Notes: generated by a model not told the origin, from the letters alone. A DNA stretch of 64,000 nucleotides from Streptomyces sp. Act143 (GCF_003143935.1 NZ_QFRX01000001.1:7970992-8034991); one strand, 5' to 3'. Counted from the first letter of the stretch, positions 1 through 9,787 are shown. Made by a program: numbers and translations.

Positions 1-28
1 CCCACCAAGAAGTGACAGAGTGGGTCGT

Positions 29-745
29 ATGACCACACCCGCGTCCGACCCGTCACCCGCCGTGCCCTACGGCACCCCCGACGCCCCCCGCATCGCCGTC
101 CGCGGCGAAGCACGCCTCGAAGTCGACCCCGAGATCGCCCGCATCGGCGTCACCGTCGCCGCCCGCGGCAAGGACCGCCGCACCGCCCTCGACGACCTGA
201 CGCGCCGCAACGCCACCGTCCTCGACCTCATCAAGACCTACGGCGACGCCGTGGAGAGGCTGGAGACGGGCTCCTTCTCCATCACCCCGGAACTGAAGGA
301 AAAGGGCCGCGGCGAACGCATCCACGCCTACCACGGCCGCGTCCGCATCACCGCCGAACTGACCGACTTCACGGCATTGGGTGAACTCACCACGCGCCTG
401 GCCGACTTGGACCTCACCCACGTGGACGGCCCCTGGTGGGCCCTCCGCCTCAACTCACCGGCCTACCGCACCGCACGCCAGCAAGCCGTGCGGGAAGCGG
501 TGCAACGCGCACAGGAGTACGCGGAAGCACTGAGCACGACACTGGCCGCCCTGGTGGAACTCGCCGACATCGGCGCCGAGAACGCCCAACCCCTCGCCCC
601 CGCCGCCCCCGGCGGGCGCATGCGCTCCATGTCCTACGCCGCCGCGGAAGACACCGCCGCCGCCCCCCTCGACCTCGAACCCCAACGCCAGCGCGTCTAC
701 GCCCAGGTCAACGCCCGCTTCACCATGCACCCGCCGCACCTGTGA
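29..745 (+). CDS. SIMPL-domain (DUF541) protein
   Basis: Predicted 238-aa SIMPL-domain protein. The N-terminal core around residues 22-45 (RGEARLEVDPEIARIGV) and the stretch on T.R.A.VLD that follows fit the family, which forms a small repeated alpha/beta fold. A C-terminal stretch ending in VYAQVNARF matches the last family strand. Many SIMPL proteins are exported, but this one has no signal peptide or membrane segment, so it is probably cytosolic. The biochemical role of the family is not established. I chose the ATG at 29; an in-frame GTG at 20 would add three residues. It ends about 100 bp before the pyruvate kinase gene on the same strand, and no terminator hairpin is obvious between them. 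Confidence 0.85.
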   Translation: MTTPASDPSPAVPYGTPDAPRIAVRGEARLEVDPEIARIGVTVAARGKDRRTALDDLTRRNATVLDLIKTYGDAVERLETGSFSITPELKEKGRGERIHAYHGRVRITAELTDFTALGELTTRLADLDLTHVDGPWWALRLNSPAYRTARQQAVREAVQRAQEYAEALSTTLAALVELADIGAENAQPLAPAAPGGRMRSMSYAAAEDTAAAPLDLEPQRQRVYAQVNARFTMHPPHL

Positions 746-846
746 GCCGCGCACTTCAGGACTTGTCAACAACCCTTCACCGAACGGTTGTTGGCCCGCC
801 ATGCCGAGCCAATGGCCTACCCGCCGGTAAGCCCTAAGGTCGAACC

Positions 847-2283
847 ATGCGCCGAGCGAAAATCGTCTGCACCCTGGGCCCCGCCACCGACACATACGAC
901 CAGATCAAGGCACTGGTCGAAGCCGGAATGGACGTAGCACGCTTCAACCTCAGCCACGGCGGCTACGCCGAACACGAGGAGCGCTACCAGCACGTCCGCA
1001 AGGCCTCCGACGAGACCGGCCGCAGCGTCGGCCTCCTCGCCGACCTTCAGGGCCCGAAGATCCGCCTCGGCCGGTTCGCCGAGGGCCCCGTACTCCTTGA
1101 ACGCGGCGACACCTTCACCATCACGGTGGAGGAAGGCGTGGAGGGCAACCAAGGGCAGTGCGGGACGACGTACGCCGGCCTGGCGGAGGACGTGACACCC
1201 GGGGAGCGCATCCTCGTCGACGACGGCAAGGTGTGCCTGGAGGTCACGGGGGTCGACGGGCCGGCCGTCCGCACGACGGTCATCGAGGGCGGCGTCATCT
1301 CCGACCACAAGGGACTGAACCTCCCGGGTGTGGCCGTGTCCGTTCCTGCCCTGTCGGAGAAGGACGAGGCCGACCTGCGCTGGGCGCTGCGCACCGGATT
1401 CGACGTCATCGCCCTGTCCTTCGTCCGCTCCGGACGGGACATCGAGGACGTCCACCGGATCATGGACGACGAGGGCCGCCGCCTCCCCGTCATCGCCAAG
1501 GTCGAGAAGCCGCAGGCCGTGGACGCCATCGAGGACATCGTGGCGGCGTTCGACGGGATCATGGTGGCGCGCGGTGACCTGGGCGTGGAGATGCCGCTGG
1601 AACAGGTCCCGATCGTCCAGAAGCGGGCGATCAAGCTGGCGAAGCGGAACGCCAAGCCGGTGATTGTGGCGACCCAGATGCTGGACTCGATGATCGACGC
1701 GGCCAGGCCGACCAGGGCGGAAGCCTCGGACGTCGCCAACGCGGTCATCGACGGCACGGACGCGGTGATGCTGTCGGGCGAGACGAGCGTGGGCAAGTAC
1801 GCGGTGGAGACGGTCCGGACGATGGCGCGGATCGTGGAGGCGGCGGAGGAGGACATCCTCGCGAAGGGCTTGCCGCCGCTGACTGAGCGGAACAAGCCTC
1901 GTACGCAGGGCGGGGCAGTGGCCCGGGCGGCTGCGGAGATGGGCGACTTCCTGGGCGCGAAGTTCCTGGTGGCGTTCACTCAGTCCGGGGACACGGCGAG
2001 GCGGCTGTCCCGGTACCGGTCGCCGATCCCGCTGTTGGCGTTCACGCCGGAGGCGGCTACTCGGTCGCAGTTGAGTCTGTCGTGGGGTGTGGAGACGTTT
2101 CTGGGGCCGCGGGTGGAATCGACGGACGCGATGGTCGATCAGGTGGACGAGCTGTTGCTGAAGTACGGGCGGTGCGAGAAGGGGGACGTGGTGGTGATCA
2201 CGGCCGGTTCGCCGCCTGGGGTGGCGGGGTCGACGAACCTGGTCCGGGTGCATCATGTGGGGGAGGATGACAGTCCCAAGTAA
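847..2283 (+). CDS. pyk: pyruvate kinase
   Basis: Pyruvate kinase (478 aa) converts phosphoenolpyruvate and ADP to pyruvate and ATP in the last step of glycolysis. The protein starts at MRRAKIVCTLGPATD and has the family landmarks in order: FNLSHG near residue 34, the B domain (about 70-160), the active-site signature VIAKVEKPQA, the Mg2+/K+ loop MVARGDLGVE, ATQMLDSM and DAVMLSGETSVGKY, then a C-terminal allosteric-type domain ending at HHVGEDDSPK. Length is normal for actinobacterial enzymes. The codon use drifts towards G-rich wobble near the 3' end, as often seen in Streptomyces. It converges on the broken HTH gene, with a 10-bp gap. Confidence 0.98.
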   Translation: MRRAKIVCTLGPATDTYDQIKALVEAGMDVARFNLSHGGYAEHEERYQHVRKASDETGRSVGLLADLQGPKIRLGRFAEGPVLLERGDTFTITVEEGVEGNQGQCGTTYAGLAEDVTPGERILVDDGKVCLEVTGVDGPAVRTTVIEGGVISDHKGLNLPGVAVSVPALSEKDEADLRWALRTGFDVIALSFVRSGRDIEDVHRIMDDEGRRLPVIAKVEKPQAVDAIEDIVAAFDGIMVARGDLGVEMPLEQVPIVQKRAIKLAKRNAKPVIVATQMLDSMIDAARPTRAEASDVANAVIDGTDAVMLSGETSVGKYAVETVRTMARIVEAAEEDILAKGLPPLTERNKPRTQGGAVARAAAEMGDFLGAKFLVAFTQSGDTARRLSRYRSPIPLLAFTPEAATRSQLSLSWGVETFLGPRVESTDAMVDQVDELLLKYGRCEKGDVVVITAGSPPGVAGSTNLVRVHHVGEDDSPK

Positions 2284-2293
2284 AGGGTTCTTG

Positions 2294-3082
2294 TTAGTAC
2301 TTGGGGCCTACGTGGGTGTCGAGTTGGGCGACTGAGGCCTTCTTGGCGACTGAGATGTTGTACGGGCTTCCATTGCGGGTGCAGTGCGTCCACTCGATGC
2401 CGAGTTTGTCGAGGGTGTCGGTGCAGAGGCGGCGGATGTCGTCGGAGACGTTGGTGAAGAAGTACCGGGGGTATTCGTAGCGCTTGCGCTCACCGGCGAC
2501 GAGGCGGGTCGTCCAGTTGGTGATCCGGCATCCGTCGGAGTGGATGAGGCCGCGGATGAACTCCCAGGGGTAGGCGTCGACGATGTCCTGTTGCCAGGGT
2601 TCGAGGATGATCGGGCGCTCGTGTTTCTTGCCGGGACCATGCTGTGGGAAGAGGCAATGAAGGTGCTTCGAGTAGACCTTCACGTTGCGGCAGCCGATCT
2701 TGCGGACGCGGCATACGGAGTTGTCGGGGAAGACTGTGCGCATGGCCTGCGCGCAGTCATCCATGAGGCCGGGCCATGATTCGTCGCACGTGATCATCAG
2801 GTTGGGTACTCGGTGCGCGGAGTACTTGCTGATGTGGCCATCGCCAAGGTAGAGCCCCAGCAGGTAGCTGTACGCCGCCGAGTCGAGATCGCGACCATCA
2901 CATCGCGGACACTTCGGATCATGCTTGCCTGGGCATTCGCCGCGTTTGGCGCGGTCTAGGTGCTTTCAATAGCCGACTGTCCCGCGGGGCACCGCCAGCT
3001 CCCGGGCCACCGCTGCGTTGTTCGCGCCCGCACGCAGCAGGGTCAGGGCTTTCTGTCGCACCTCAGTGCTGTGGATGTTCAT
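2294..3082 (-). pseudogene. HTH/LAGLIDADG DNA-binding protein, interrupted by in-frame TGA
   Basis: Reading the minus strand from the ATG at 3082 gives a 262-codon frame with a single TGA at 2968-2966 (codon 39). Before the stop lies an HTH segment (AARELAVPRGTVGY-like, residues 23-38). After it come a Cys cluster (C50, C58, C61) and two LAGLIDADG-like motifs, LLGLYLGDG near 75-82 and IRGLIHSDG near 176-184. The frame is otherwise intact. The expected residue at codon 39 is Trp (TGG to TGA). Related intact Streptomyces proteins combine an N-terminal HTH with this homing-endonuclease-like fold. The downstream piece alone (ATG at 2797) would lack the HTH and the first motif. A sequencing error cannot be excluded. 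Confidence 0.8.
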
Positions 3083-3118
3083 GCGATCACCCTGTGTGAT
3101 TGATCGCGGCGGCGCGCA

Positions 3119-3158
3119 GTAAAAAGCGGATGTTCACGAGAATGGGAACATCCGCTTT
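3119..3158 (-). terminator. terminator after tRNA-Leu
   Basis: Arms at 3123-3135 and 3146-3158 are a perfect 13-bp inverted repeat (AAAGCGGATGTTC and its complement) with a 10-nt loop. On the minus strand it is followed by a run of five T, so it is a rho-independent terminator immediately 3' of the tRNA. The dyad lacks a T run on the plus strand. Confidence 0.85.
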
Positions 3159-3159
3159 G

Positions 3160-3246
3160 TGGTGCCGGGTATGGGATTCGAACCCACACGTCCTTTCGGA
3201 CAGAGGTGTTTGAGACCTCCGCGTCAGCCAGTTGCGCCAACCCGGC
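3160..3246 (-). tRNA. tRNA-Leu (anticodon CAA)
   Basis: The minus strand reads as a class II tRNA. The acceptor stem is GCCGGGT paired with ACCCGGC. The D arm contains AACTGG. The anticodon stem GAGGT/ACCTC holds loop CTCAAAC, giving anticodon CAA (codon UUG). The long variable arm is TGTCCGAAAGGACG and the T loop is GGTTCGAATCC. The CCA end is encoded (3160-3162). The variable arm and the discriminator A support leucine. It stands alone, with its own terminator, and is divergent from the response regulator gene. Confidence 0.96.
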
Positions 3247-3342
3247 TTAGGTTGCTGATGGGAGTGTACCGGGTGACCAAGCCGACCTGCAGCTAGGTAG
3301 GCTCTGGTAAGCAGCACCCCTGCCCCTGAACGAGGAGCCCCC

Positions 3343-3999
3343 GTGACCGCCCCCGAGTCGCCCCAGCCCGTAGACGCGCCCGACGACGACAAGTCGCACG
3401 TGCCTCCGCTGACGACCCGTGTCGTCATCGCCGAGGACGAGGCACTGATCCGGCTCGACCTCAAAGAGATGCTGGAGGAAGAGGGCTACAGCGTCGTAGG
3501 CGAGGCCGGTGACGGTGAGCAGGCCATCGAGCTGGCCCGTGAGCACCAGCCCGACCTCGTGATCCTCGACGTGAAGATGCCCAAGATGGACGGCATCTCC
3601 GCCGCCGAGAAGATCGCCGAGGAGCGGATCGCCCCGGTGCTGATGCTCACCGCCTTCTCGCAGCGTGACCTCGTCGAGCGTGCTCGCGACGCCGGTGCCA
3701 TGGCTTACCTCGTGAAGCCGTTCAGCAAGAGTGACGTCGTGCCCGCCATCGAGATGGCCGTGTCCCGGTTCACCGAGCTGAAGGAGCTGGAGAAGGAGGT
3801 TGCCGACCTCACCCTCCGGCTTGAGACGCGCAAGCTCGTCGACCGCGCCAAGTCCATCCTCCAGACCGAGTACGGGCTGACCGAGCCCGCCGCGTTCCGG
3901 TGGATCCAGAAGACGTCCATGGACCGGCGCATGTCGATGCAGCAGGTCGCCGAGGCGGTCATCCAGGACGCCGAGGAGAAGAAGGCGTCCAAGGGCTGA
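3343..3999 (+). CDS. pdtaR: ANTAR-domain response regulator (PdtaR-like)
   Basis: 218-aa cytosolic response regulator. The receiver domain (about residues 26-140) has the acidic pair at 31-32, phospho-acceptor D76 in LVILDVKMP, T103 and K125 (YLVKPF). A short coiled coil (ELKELEKEVADLTLRL) leads to an ANTAR domain (about 145-205), which in this family binds RNA hairpins and prevents transcription termination. The closest characterised relative is mycobacterial PdtaR (Rv1626), partner of the histidine kinase PdtaS. No kinase gene is adjacent here. The GTG start at 3343 follows AGGAGCCCCC. The first 25 residues are acidic and probably disordered. Confidence 0.93.
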   Translation: MTAPESPQPVDAPDDDKSHVPPLTTRVVIAEDEALIRLDLKEMLEEEGYSVVGEAGDGEQAIELAREHQPDLVILDVKMPKMDGISAAEKIAEERIAPVLMLTAFSQRDLVERARDAGAMAYLVKPFSKSDVVPAIEMAVSRFTELKELEKEVADLTLRLETRKLVDRAKSILQTEYGLTEPAAFRWIQKTSMDRRMSMQQVAEAVIQDAEEKKASKG

Positions 4000-4011
4000 C
4001 CGGCCAAGCGT

Positions 4012-4045
4012 GAGGCCCGCGTCCCCAGCCGGGGGCGCGGGCCTC
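4012..4045. terminator. bidirectional terminator between pdtaR and livF
   Basis: A 15-bp inverted repeat (4012-4026 and 4031-4045) with a 4-nt AGCC loop and one G-U pair sits in the 65-bp gap between two convergent genes. It is G+C-rich without a T run, the usual Streptomyces form, and probably stops both transcripts. Confidence 0.75.
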
Positions 4046-4064
4046 GTCGTATCGGCGTGCGGAC

Positions 4065-4777
<713 letters not shown>

Positions 4778-4781
<4 letters not shown>

Positions 4782-5659
4782 CGGTCGTTCTCCTTGCCGG
4801 GCGTGGCGTCCGACGGGGTGCCCGTCTCGGCCGCCTCGACTTCTGCCACTTCCTCGTCGCCGGGAGCGTCCTCGAACGGTTCGCCGAGGTAGGCGGCGAC
4901 GACGCGTTCGTCGCCCTGGACGGTGGCGCTGTCGCCTTCGACGAGCTTCTCGCCCTGGACGAGTACGGCCACGCGGTCGCAGAGGTTGAAGATGAAGCGC
5001 ATGTCGTGCTCGATGACGAGTACGGCGATGCCCTTGTCGCGGATGGCGAAGACCAGTTCCTCGGTGGCGCGGGTCTCCTGGGGGTTCATGCCGGCCGTGG
5101 GCTCGTCGAGCAGGAGCAGGCCGGGTTCGCTGGCGAGCGCTCGCGCGATCTCCAGTTTGCGCTGTTCGCCGTAGGGGAGGTTGCGGGCGAGGTGTTCGGC
5201 CTTGGCGGCCAGGCCCACGAAGTCCAGGAGTTCCATGGCGCGTTCGCGGGATGCCTTCTCGGCCCTGTGGAAGCCGGGGCCGCGGAGCAGTGCGCTCCAC
5301 AGGCCTTCCTTCGTCCGGGTGTGGCGGCCGACGAGCACGTTCTCCAGGACCGTCATGTTGGCGAACAGGCGGATGTTCTGGAAGGTGCGGGCGATGCCGG
5401 CGGCGGTGACCTTGAAGGACTTGGGCGGCAGGACGTCGCCCTTGTAGCGGACTTCGCCCTCGGTGGGGATGTAGAGGCCCGTCAGACAGTTGAAGAAGGT
5501 CGTCTTGCCGGCACCGTTGGGGCCGATGAGGCCGACGATCTCACCGCTGTTGACCTGGAGGTCGACGTTGCGTACGGCGGTGAGGCCGCCGAAGCGCATG
5601 GTGACGCCGCGGGCGTCCAGGACGGTGGTCCCGGTGGCGGTGGTGGTGTCCGTGGTCAT
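4778..5659 (-). CDS. livG: branched-chain amino acid ABC transporter ATPase LivG
   Basis: 293-aa ATPase partner of LivF. It shows Walker A (GPNGAGKTT, about residue 43), the LivG-type insert around the GIARTFQNIRLFANMTVLEN segment region, the degenerate signature LPYGEQRKLEIARAL, Walker B (LLLLDEPTAGM) and the IEHDM switch. The C-terminal tail after about residue 265 is acidic and specific to actinobacteria. It starts at 5659, three bases after the livM stop, and overlaps livF by four bases. Confidence 0.96.
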
Positions 5660-5662
5660 GTG

Positions 5663-7489
5663 TCAGGCCCCTGTCTTGCTGAGGACTGCGGGCGCTTCGG
5701 CCTCTTCGTGGAATTCGAGCTGGCGGCGCCGGTTGGGGATGAGGCCCTCGGGGCGGAACCGCATGAGGAGGACGAGCGCGAGTCCGAAGGCGAAGAGCTG
5801 GTAGTCGCCGAGGAACTGGAGCTTGGCCGGGATGAGGTAGAGCAGTGCGGCGCCGACGAGGGGTCCGGCGATGGTGCCCATGCCGCCGAGGACGACCGCG
5901 GCGAGCAGGAACGCCGAGTTCGGCGGGACGACGTGGGCGAACTGGTACTGCTCGGGGGTCACGGTGTAGGTGACGTGGGCCTGCACGGAGCCGGCGAGGC
6001 CGGCCAGCGAGGCGCCGAGGGCGAAGGCGATCAGCTTGACGCGGAAGCCGTTGATGCCCATGGCGAGCGCGGCGGTCTCGTCCTCGCGGATGGCGATCCA
6101 GGCACGGCCGATGCGCGAGTCGCTGCTGCGCTGGAAGACCACCACGACGACGAGGGTGATGAGCAGCATCAGCAGGAAGTAGTTGGCGAAGCGCGCGATG
6201 GTGAAGCCGAGGATGTCGTGCGACTGGCCGAAGTCGAATCCGAGGATGTCGAGGTTCGGGATCGAGGAGATGCCGTTGGAGCCGTTGGTGATGTCGGGTC
6301 CGGAGGTGCCGTCCATGTTGAGGACGGTGATGCGGAAGATCTCTCCGAAGCCGAGGGTCACGATGGCGAGGTAGTCGCCGCGCAGCCGCAGGGTGGGGGC
6401 GCCGATGAGGACGCCGAAGACCATGGCGACGGCGGCGCCGAGCAGTGCCGACAGCCAGAACGGCAGGTGGACGTCGAAGGGCGAGGCCGGGGAGCCGGAG
6501 ACCATGGCCGCGGTGTAGGCGCCGACGCCGAGGAAGGCGACGTACCCGAGGTCGAGGAGGCCGGCGAGGCCGACGACGATGTTCAGACCGAGGGCGACGG
6601 TGGCGAAGATCAGGATGTAGACGCCGATGGTCGCGTACTGGTCGTCGGACTGGGTGAACGGGAACAGCGCGGCGGCGATGAAGGCGCCGAACATGGTGAT
6701 GGTGCGGTGCTTGCCGGTGATCGCCGAGACCCGGGCCACGAGCCCGGCCTTGGCGAGGGCGGCGAAGAGGAAGCCGACGGTGAGGAGGAAGCCGACGAAG
6801 AGTTCGTCGTACTCGGTGCCGATGCCGTAGGTGAAGACGGTCAGGCCGACGGCCATGGCGGCGACGATGACGAGGATCTCGGCGTAGGTGGGCAGCGCGG
6901 GGGCCTTGCGGGGCGTGCCGGAGGCAATGGCGGCCTTGAAGACCGACCAGTTGTGGCGCGCGGTGTGCTTGAACTGCTCCCAGCCGGTGTCGTCGGGGTC
7001 GACCGGGTCGGGCTCGGGGCGCTCGAAGGTCAGGGAGAAGGCGCCGAGGAGTGCGGCCAGGGTGACGATCGCGACGATGTAGCCGCCGGGTTCGAGGTTG
7101 ACGACGCCGCCGAGCTCGGTGCTGATCGCGATGACCGTGTACCAGGCGGTGGCGAAGGTGCCGAGTGCGGCGAGCTTGATGGAGCTGTCGGCCCCCGCGG
7201 GGGTGAGCCAGCGCAGGCCCTTGATGCCGTAGGAGGCGAGCCCGAAGAGGGCGGTGAGGGCGCCGCCGATGAGGACGAGGACCTGGAGGCCGCCCGGGTA
7301 GCCGTAGACGGTGAGGTCGCCGGGGAATTCGGAGGTCCAGGTCCAGGCGAGGAAGGTGGAGACGACGGCGAGGGCGCCGCCGGCGGTGGCGAGGGCGCGG
7401 CCGACGTTCTCGGGGAGGCCGATGAGGCCCTTGGGGGCGCTGTCCTTGTTGACGGGGGCGCCGGTGCTTTCGGTGGTCTGTGTCGTCAT
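5663..7489 (-). CDS. livM: branched-chain amino acid ABC permease LivM, with N-terminal extension
   Basis: 608-aa integral membrane permease. The C-terminal half (from about residue 270, NIVVGLAGLLDLGYVAFLGVGAYTAA) is the LivM fold with the EAA-like loop in RIGRAWIAIREDETAA. About 250 N-terminal residues with several additional hydrophobic segments (for example LATAGGALAVVSTFLAW) precede it, so the protein is almost twice the usual LivM length; such extended LivM proteins occur in other actinomycetes. The ATG at 7489 begins MTTQTTEST, and it lies five bases after livH. It dimerises with LivH to form the translocation channel. Confidence 0.94.
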   Translation of the reverse strand: MTTQTTESTGAPVNKDSAPKGLIGLPENVGRALATAGGALAVVSTFLAWTWTSEFPGDLTVYGYPGGLQVLVLIGGALTALFGLASYGIKGLRWLTPAGADSSIKLAALGTFATAWYTVIAISTELGGVVNLEPGGYIVAIVTLAALLGAFSLTFERPEPDPVDPDDTGWEQFKHTARHNWSVFKAAIASGTPRKAPALPTYAEILVIVAAMAVGLTVFTYGIGTEYDELFVGFLLTVGFLFAALAKAGLVARVSAITGKHRTITMFGAFIAAALFPFTQSDDQYATIGVYILIFATVALGLNIVVGLAGLLDLGYVAFLGVGAYTAAMVSGSPASPFDVHLPFWLSALLGAAVAMVFGVLIGAPTLRLRGDYLAIVTLGFGEIFRITVLNMDGTSGPDITNGSNGISSIPNLDILGFDFGQSHDILGFTIARFANYFLLMLLITLVVVVVFQRSSDSRIGRAWIAIREDETAALAMGINGFRVKLIAFALGASLAGLAGSVQAHVTYTVTPEQYQFAHVVPPNSAFLLAAVVLGGMGTIAGPLVGAALLYLIPAKLQFLGDYQLFAFGLALVLLMRFRPEGLIPNRRRQLEFHEEAEAPAVLSKTGA

Positions 7490-7494
7490 CGGTG

Positions 7495-8427
7495 TCACGC
7501 CCTGTCCGCGACGCGCTCGCCGAGCAGGCCCTGTGGCCTGACGAGGAGTACGAGGATGAGGAGTACGAAGGCCCAGACGTTGGCCCAGGACTGGCCGCCG
7601 AGGAGGTCGAAGCCGGGGACGTCGGCGATGTAGGCGGTGGCCATGGTCTCGGCGAGGCCGAGGACGAGGCCGCCGAGCATGGCGCCGTAGATGTTGCCGA
7701 TGCCGCCGAGGACCGCGGCGGTGAAGGCCTTGAGGCCGAGGATGAAGCCCATGCGGAACTGGACCTGGCCGTACTTGAGGCCGTAGGCGACGGCTCCGAC
7801 GGCGGCGAAGAGGGCGCCGAGGGCGAAGGCGACCACGATGATGCGGTCGGTGTTGATGCCCATGAGCTTGGCGGTGTCCGGGTCCTGCGCGGTGGCCTGC
7901 ATGCCGCGGCCGGTGCGGGTCTTCATGACGAAGTAGGCGAGGATCGCCATGCTGATGGGGGCGGCGATGAACAGGAAGACGTCGCCGGTCTGGATGGTGA
8001 CGCTGCCGATCTCGAAGGGTCCGCCCGGGATCTCGGGGAAGTTGATGGACTCCTTGGCGCCGGGGTACCAGGCCCACACCGCCTGCTGGAGGGCGAGGGA
8101 GAGGCCGATGGCGGTGATGAGGGGCGCGAGGCGTGGGGCGGTGCGCAGGGGGCGGTAGGCGAACCGTTCCGCTCCGACGGCGACGAGGACTGCCGCGATG
8201 ACGGCCCCCACGAGCATCAGGGGCAGGGCGATCCACATGGTGGTGCCGTCGGGCAGTACGTACAGGTAGACCGTGAGGGCTCCGAACCCTCCGATCATGA
8301 AGATCTCGCCGTGGGCGAAGTTGATGAGCTGGACAATGCCGTAGACCATTGTGTAGCCGATGGCGACCAGCCCGTACATTGCTCCTAGTAGCAGGCCGTT
8401 GACCAGCTGCTGCGGCAGTTCGTTCAC
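7495..8427 (-). CDS. livH: branched-chain amino acid ABC permease LivH
   Basis: 310-aa permease starting with GTG at 8427 (MNELPQQLVNGLLLGAMYG). GGAGG lies seven bases upstream. The typical LivH features are the N-terminal YTMVYGIVQLINFAHGE segment, about eight membrane helices, and the cytoplasmic loop RTGRGMQATAQDPDTAKLMG that contacts the ATPases. It is the second gene of the cluster, separated from livJ by a strong hairpin. Confidence 0.95.
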   Translation of the reverse strand: MNELPQQLVNGLLLGAMYGLVAIGYTMVYGIVQLINFAHGEIFMIGGFGALTVYLYVLPDGTTMWIALPLMLVGAVIAAVLVAVGAERFAYRPLRTAPRLAPLITAIGLSLALQQAVWAWYPGAKESINFPEIPGGPFEIGSVTIQTGDVFLFIAAPISMAILAYFVMKTRTGRGMQATAQDPDTAKLMGINTDRIIVVAFALGALFAAVGAVAYGLKYGQVQFRMGFILGLKAFTAAVLGGIGNIYGAMLGGLVLGLAETMATAYIADVPGFDLLGGQSWANVWAFVLLILVLLVRPQGLLGERVADRA

Positions 8428-8496
8428 CGCATGTCCTCCGAGGTTTCGGATGTTCGACGAATGTGACCGGATGTGTGTCCGTGACCGGATGTGACT

Positions 8497-8532
8497 CCGC
8501 GCGGGGCGCCTGTGGAACAGCGCCCCGCGCGG
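8497..8532 (-). terminator. attenuator hairpin between livJ and livH
   Basis: A perfect 13-bp inverted repeat (8497-8509 and 8520-8532, CCGCGCGGGGCGC) with a 10-nt loop lies 25 bp after the livJ stop. There is no T run. In this position it would partly terminate or protect the 3' end of the livJ message, giving more binding protein than membrane components. That effect is inferred from other transporter operons, not shown here. Confidence 0.7.
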
Positions 8533-8557
8533 CTCAGGTGTGGTGCGGGTCGGTGGA

Positions 8558-9787
8558 TCAGCCGGTGTAGGTACCGGACTTGACGGCCTTCCAGGCACCG
8601 TTCTCGACGGCGTAGACGGTGAGCTGCTTGTTGGTGGCGTCACCGTACTCGTCGAAGGAGACCTTGCCGGTCACACCGTCGAAGGAGACGTTCTGGGTGG
8701 CGGCGGTGATCTTCTCGCGGGCGTCGGACGGCAGCTTGCCGCCGTTGTCCTCGACGACCTTCTTCACGGCGAGGATGATCGCCCAGGCGGCGTCGTAGGA
8801 GTAGCCGCCGTAGGCCGCGTACTCCTCCTTGTAGCCGGCCGCCTTGTAGTCCGCGACGAACTGCTTGGCGGAGTCGAGCTCCTCGACCGGGGCGCCGACC
8901 GAGGTGGCGAGGTCACCGGCGCTGCCGGCACCGGCCAGCTCGACGAAGGTCGGGTCGTAGATGCCGTCGCCGCCGACCAGCGGGATCTTGGCGCCGGAGG
9001 CCTTGATCTGCTTGCTGAGCGGGCCGGCCTGCGGGTACTCGCCGCCGTAGTAGACGACGTCGGCGCCGGAGTTCTTGACCTTGGTGGCGACCGCCGAGAA
9101 GTCCTTGGTGTCGGGGTCGATGTGGTCGGTGCCGACGACCTTGCCGCCGAGCTTCTTGAACTCACCGGTGAAGGTCGCGGCGAGGCCGGCGCCGTAGGTC
9201 TTCTTGTCGTCGATGACGAAGACCTTCTTCTTCTTGGCGTCGTTGTAGACGTACTGCGCGGCGAACGGGCCCTGGATGGCGTCCGTGGTCGCGGTGCGGA
9301 AGTACGACTTGTAGGTGCGGACCTTCTTGGTCTGCCAGTCGACACCCTGGGTGAGCGCCGGGCCGGTGTTGGCCGGTGAGATCTGGACGAGCTTGGCGTC
9401 GTCGAAGACCTTCTGCATCGACTCGGCGACGGAGGAGTTCAGCGGACCGACGACACCCATGACGGACTTGTCGGACTGGAGCTGGACCGCGTTGGCCTGG
9501 CCCGAGGAGGGCTGCGCCTGGTCGTCCAGGGCCTTGATCTCGAAGGTGACGCCGTCGACGAGCTTCTGCTTGTTGGCGTTCTTCGCGGCGAGGTCGACGG
9601 AGTTCTTGATGCCGAGGCCGAGCGCGGAGAGGTCACCCGTGAGCGGCGCGTCGACGCCGATGACGACCTTGGTGCCGCCGCTACCGGAGTCCGAGCCGCC
9701 GTCGTCGTCGCGCGAGCCGCAGGCGGTGAGGGTGAGTGCTCCCGCCGCCAGCGCGGCGGTGATGGTGATGAGCGAACGTTGACGCAC
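8558..9787 (-). CDS. livJ: branched-chain amino acid substrate-binding lipoprotein LivJ
   Basis: About 409-aa extracytoplasmic solute-binding protein (Peripla_BP_6 family). It begins with a lipoprotein signal peptide (RQRSLITITAALAAGALTL) and a lipobox LTAC, so it is tethered to the outer face of the membrane. A Ser/Gly-rich linker (DDDGGSDSGSGGT) follows, then the type I binding fold (VVIGVDAPLTGDLSALG, MGVVGPLNSSVAE). I chose the GTG at 9787 because AAAGGA is spaced correctly before it; an upstream GTG at 9802 has no better site. It heads the liv cluster. The 287 bp upstream hold its promoter, and I see no further gene there. Confidence 0.95.
   Translation of the reverse strand: MRQRSLITITAALAAGALTLTACGSRDDDGGSDSGSGGTKVVIGVDAPLTGDLSALGLGIKNSVDLAAKNANKQKLVDGVTFEIKALDDQAQPSSGQANAVQLQSDKSVMGVVGPLNSSVAESMQKVFDDAKLVQISPANTGPALTQGVDWQTKKVRTYKSYFRTATTDAIQGPFAAQYVYNDAKKKKVFVIDDKKTYGAGLAATFTGEFKKLGGKVVGTDHIDPDTKDFSAVATKVKNSGADVVYYGGEYPQAGPLSKQIKASGAKIPLVGGDGIYDPTFVELAGAGSAGDLATSVGAPVEELDSAKQFVADYKAAGYKEEYAAYGGYSYDAAWAIILAVKKVVEDNGGKLPSDAREKITAATQNVSFDGVTGKVSFDEYGDATNKQLTVYAVENGAWKAVKSGTYTG

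Noticed and set aside
3160..3246. Attachment site for an integrated element at tRNA-Leu
   Set aside because: No integrase, no duplicated tRNA 3' end and no mobile-element genes are seen in the surrounding 10 kb.
5663..8236. Longer 857-aa reading for LivM
   Set aside because: The additional 250 residues are livH in another frame, Arg/His/Pro-rich. The ATG at 7489 is the natural start.
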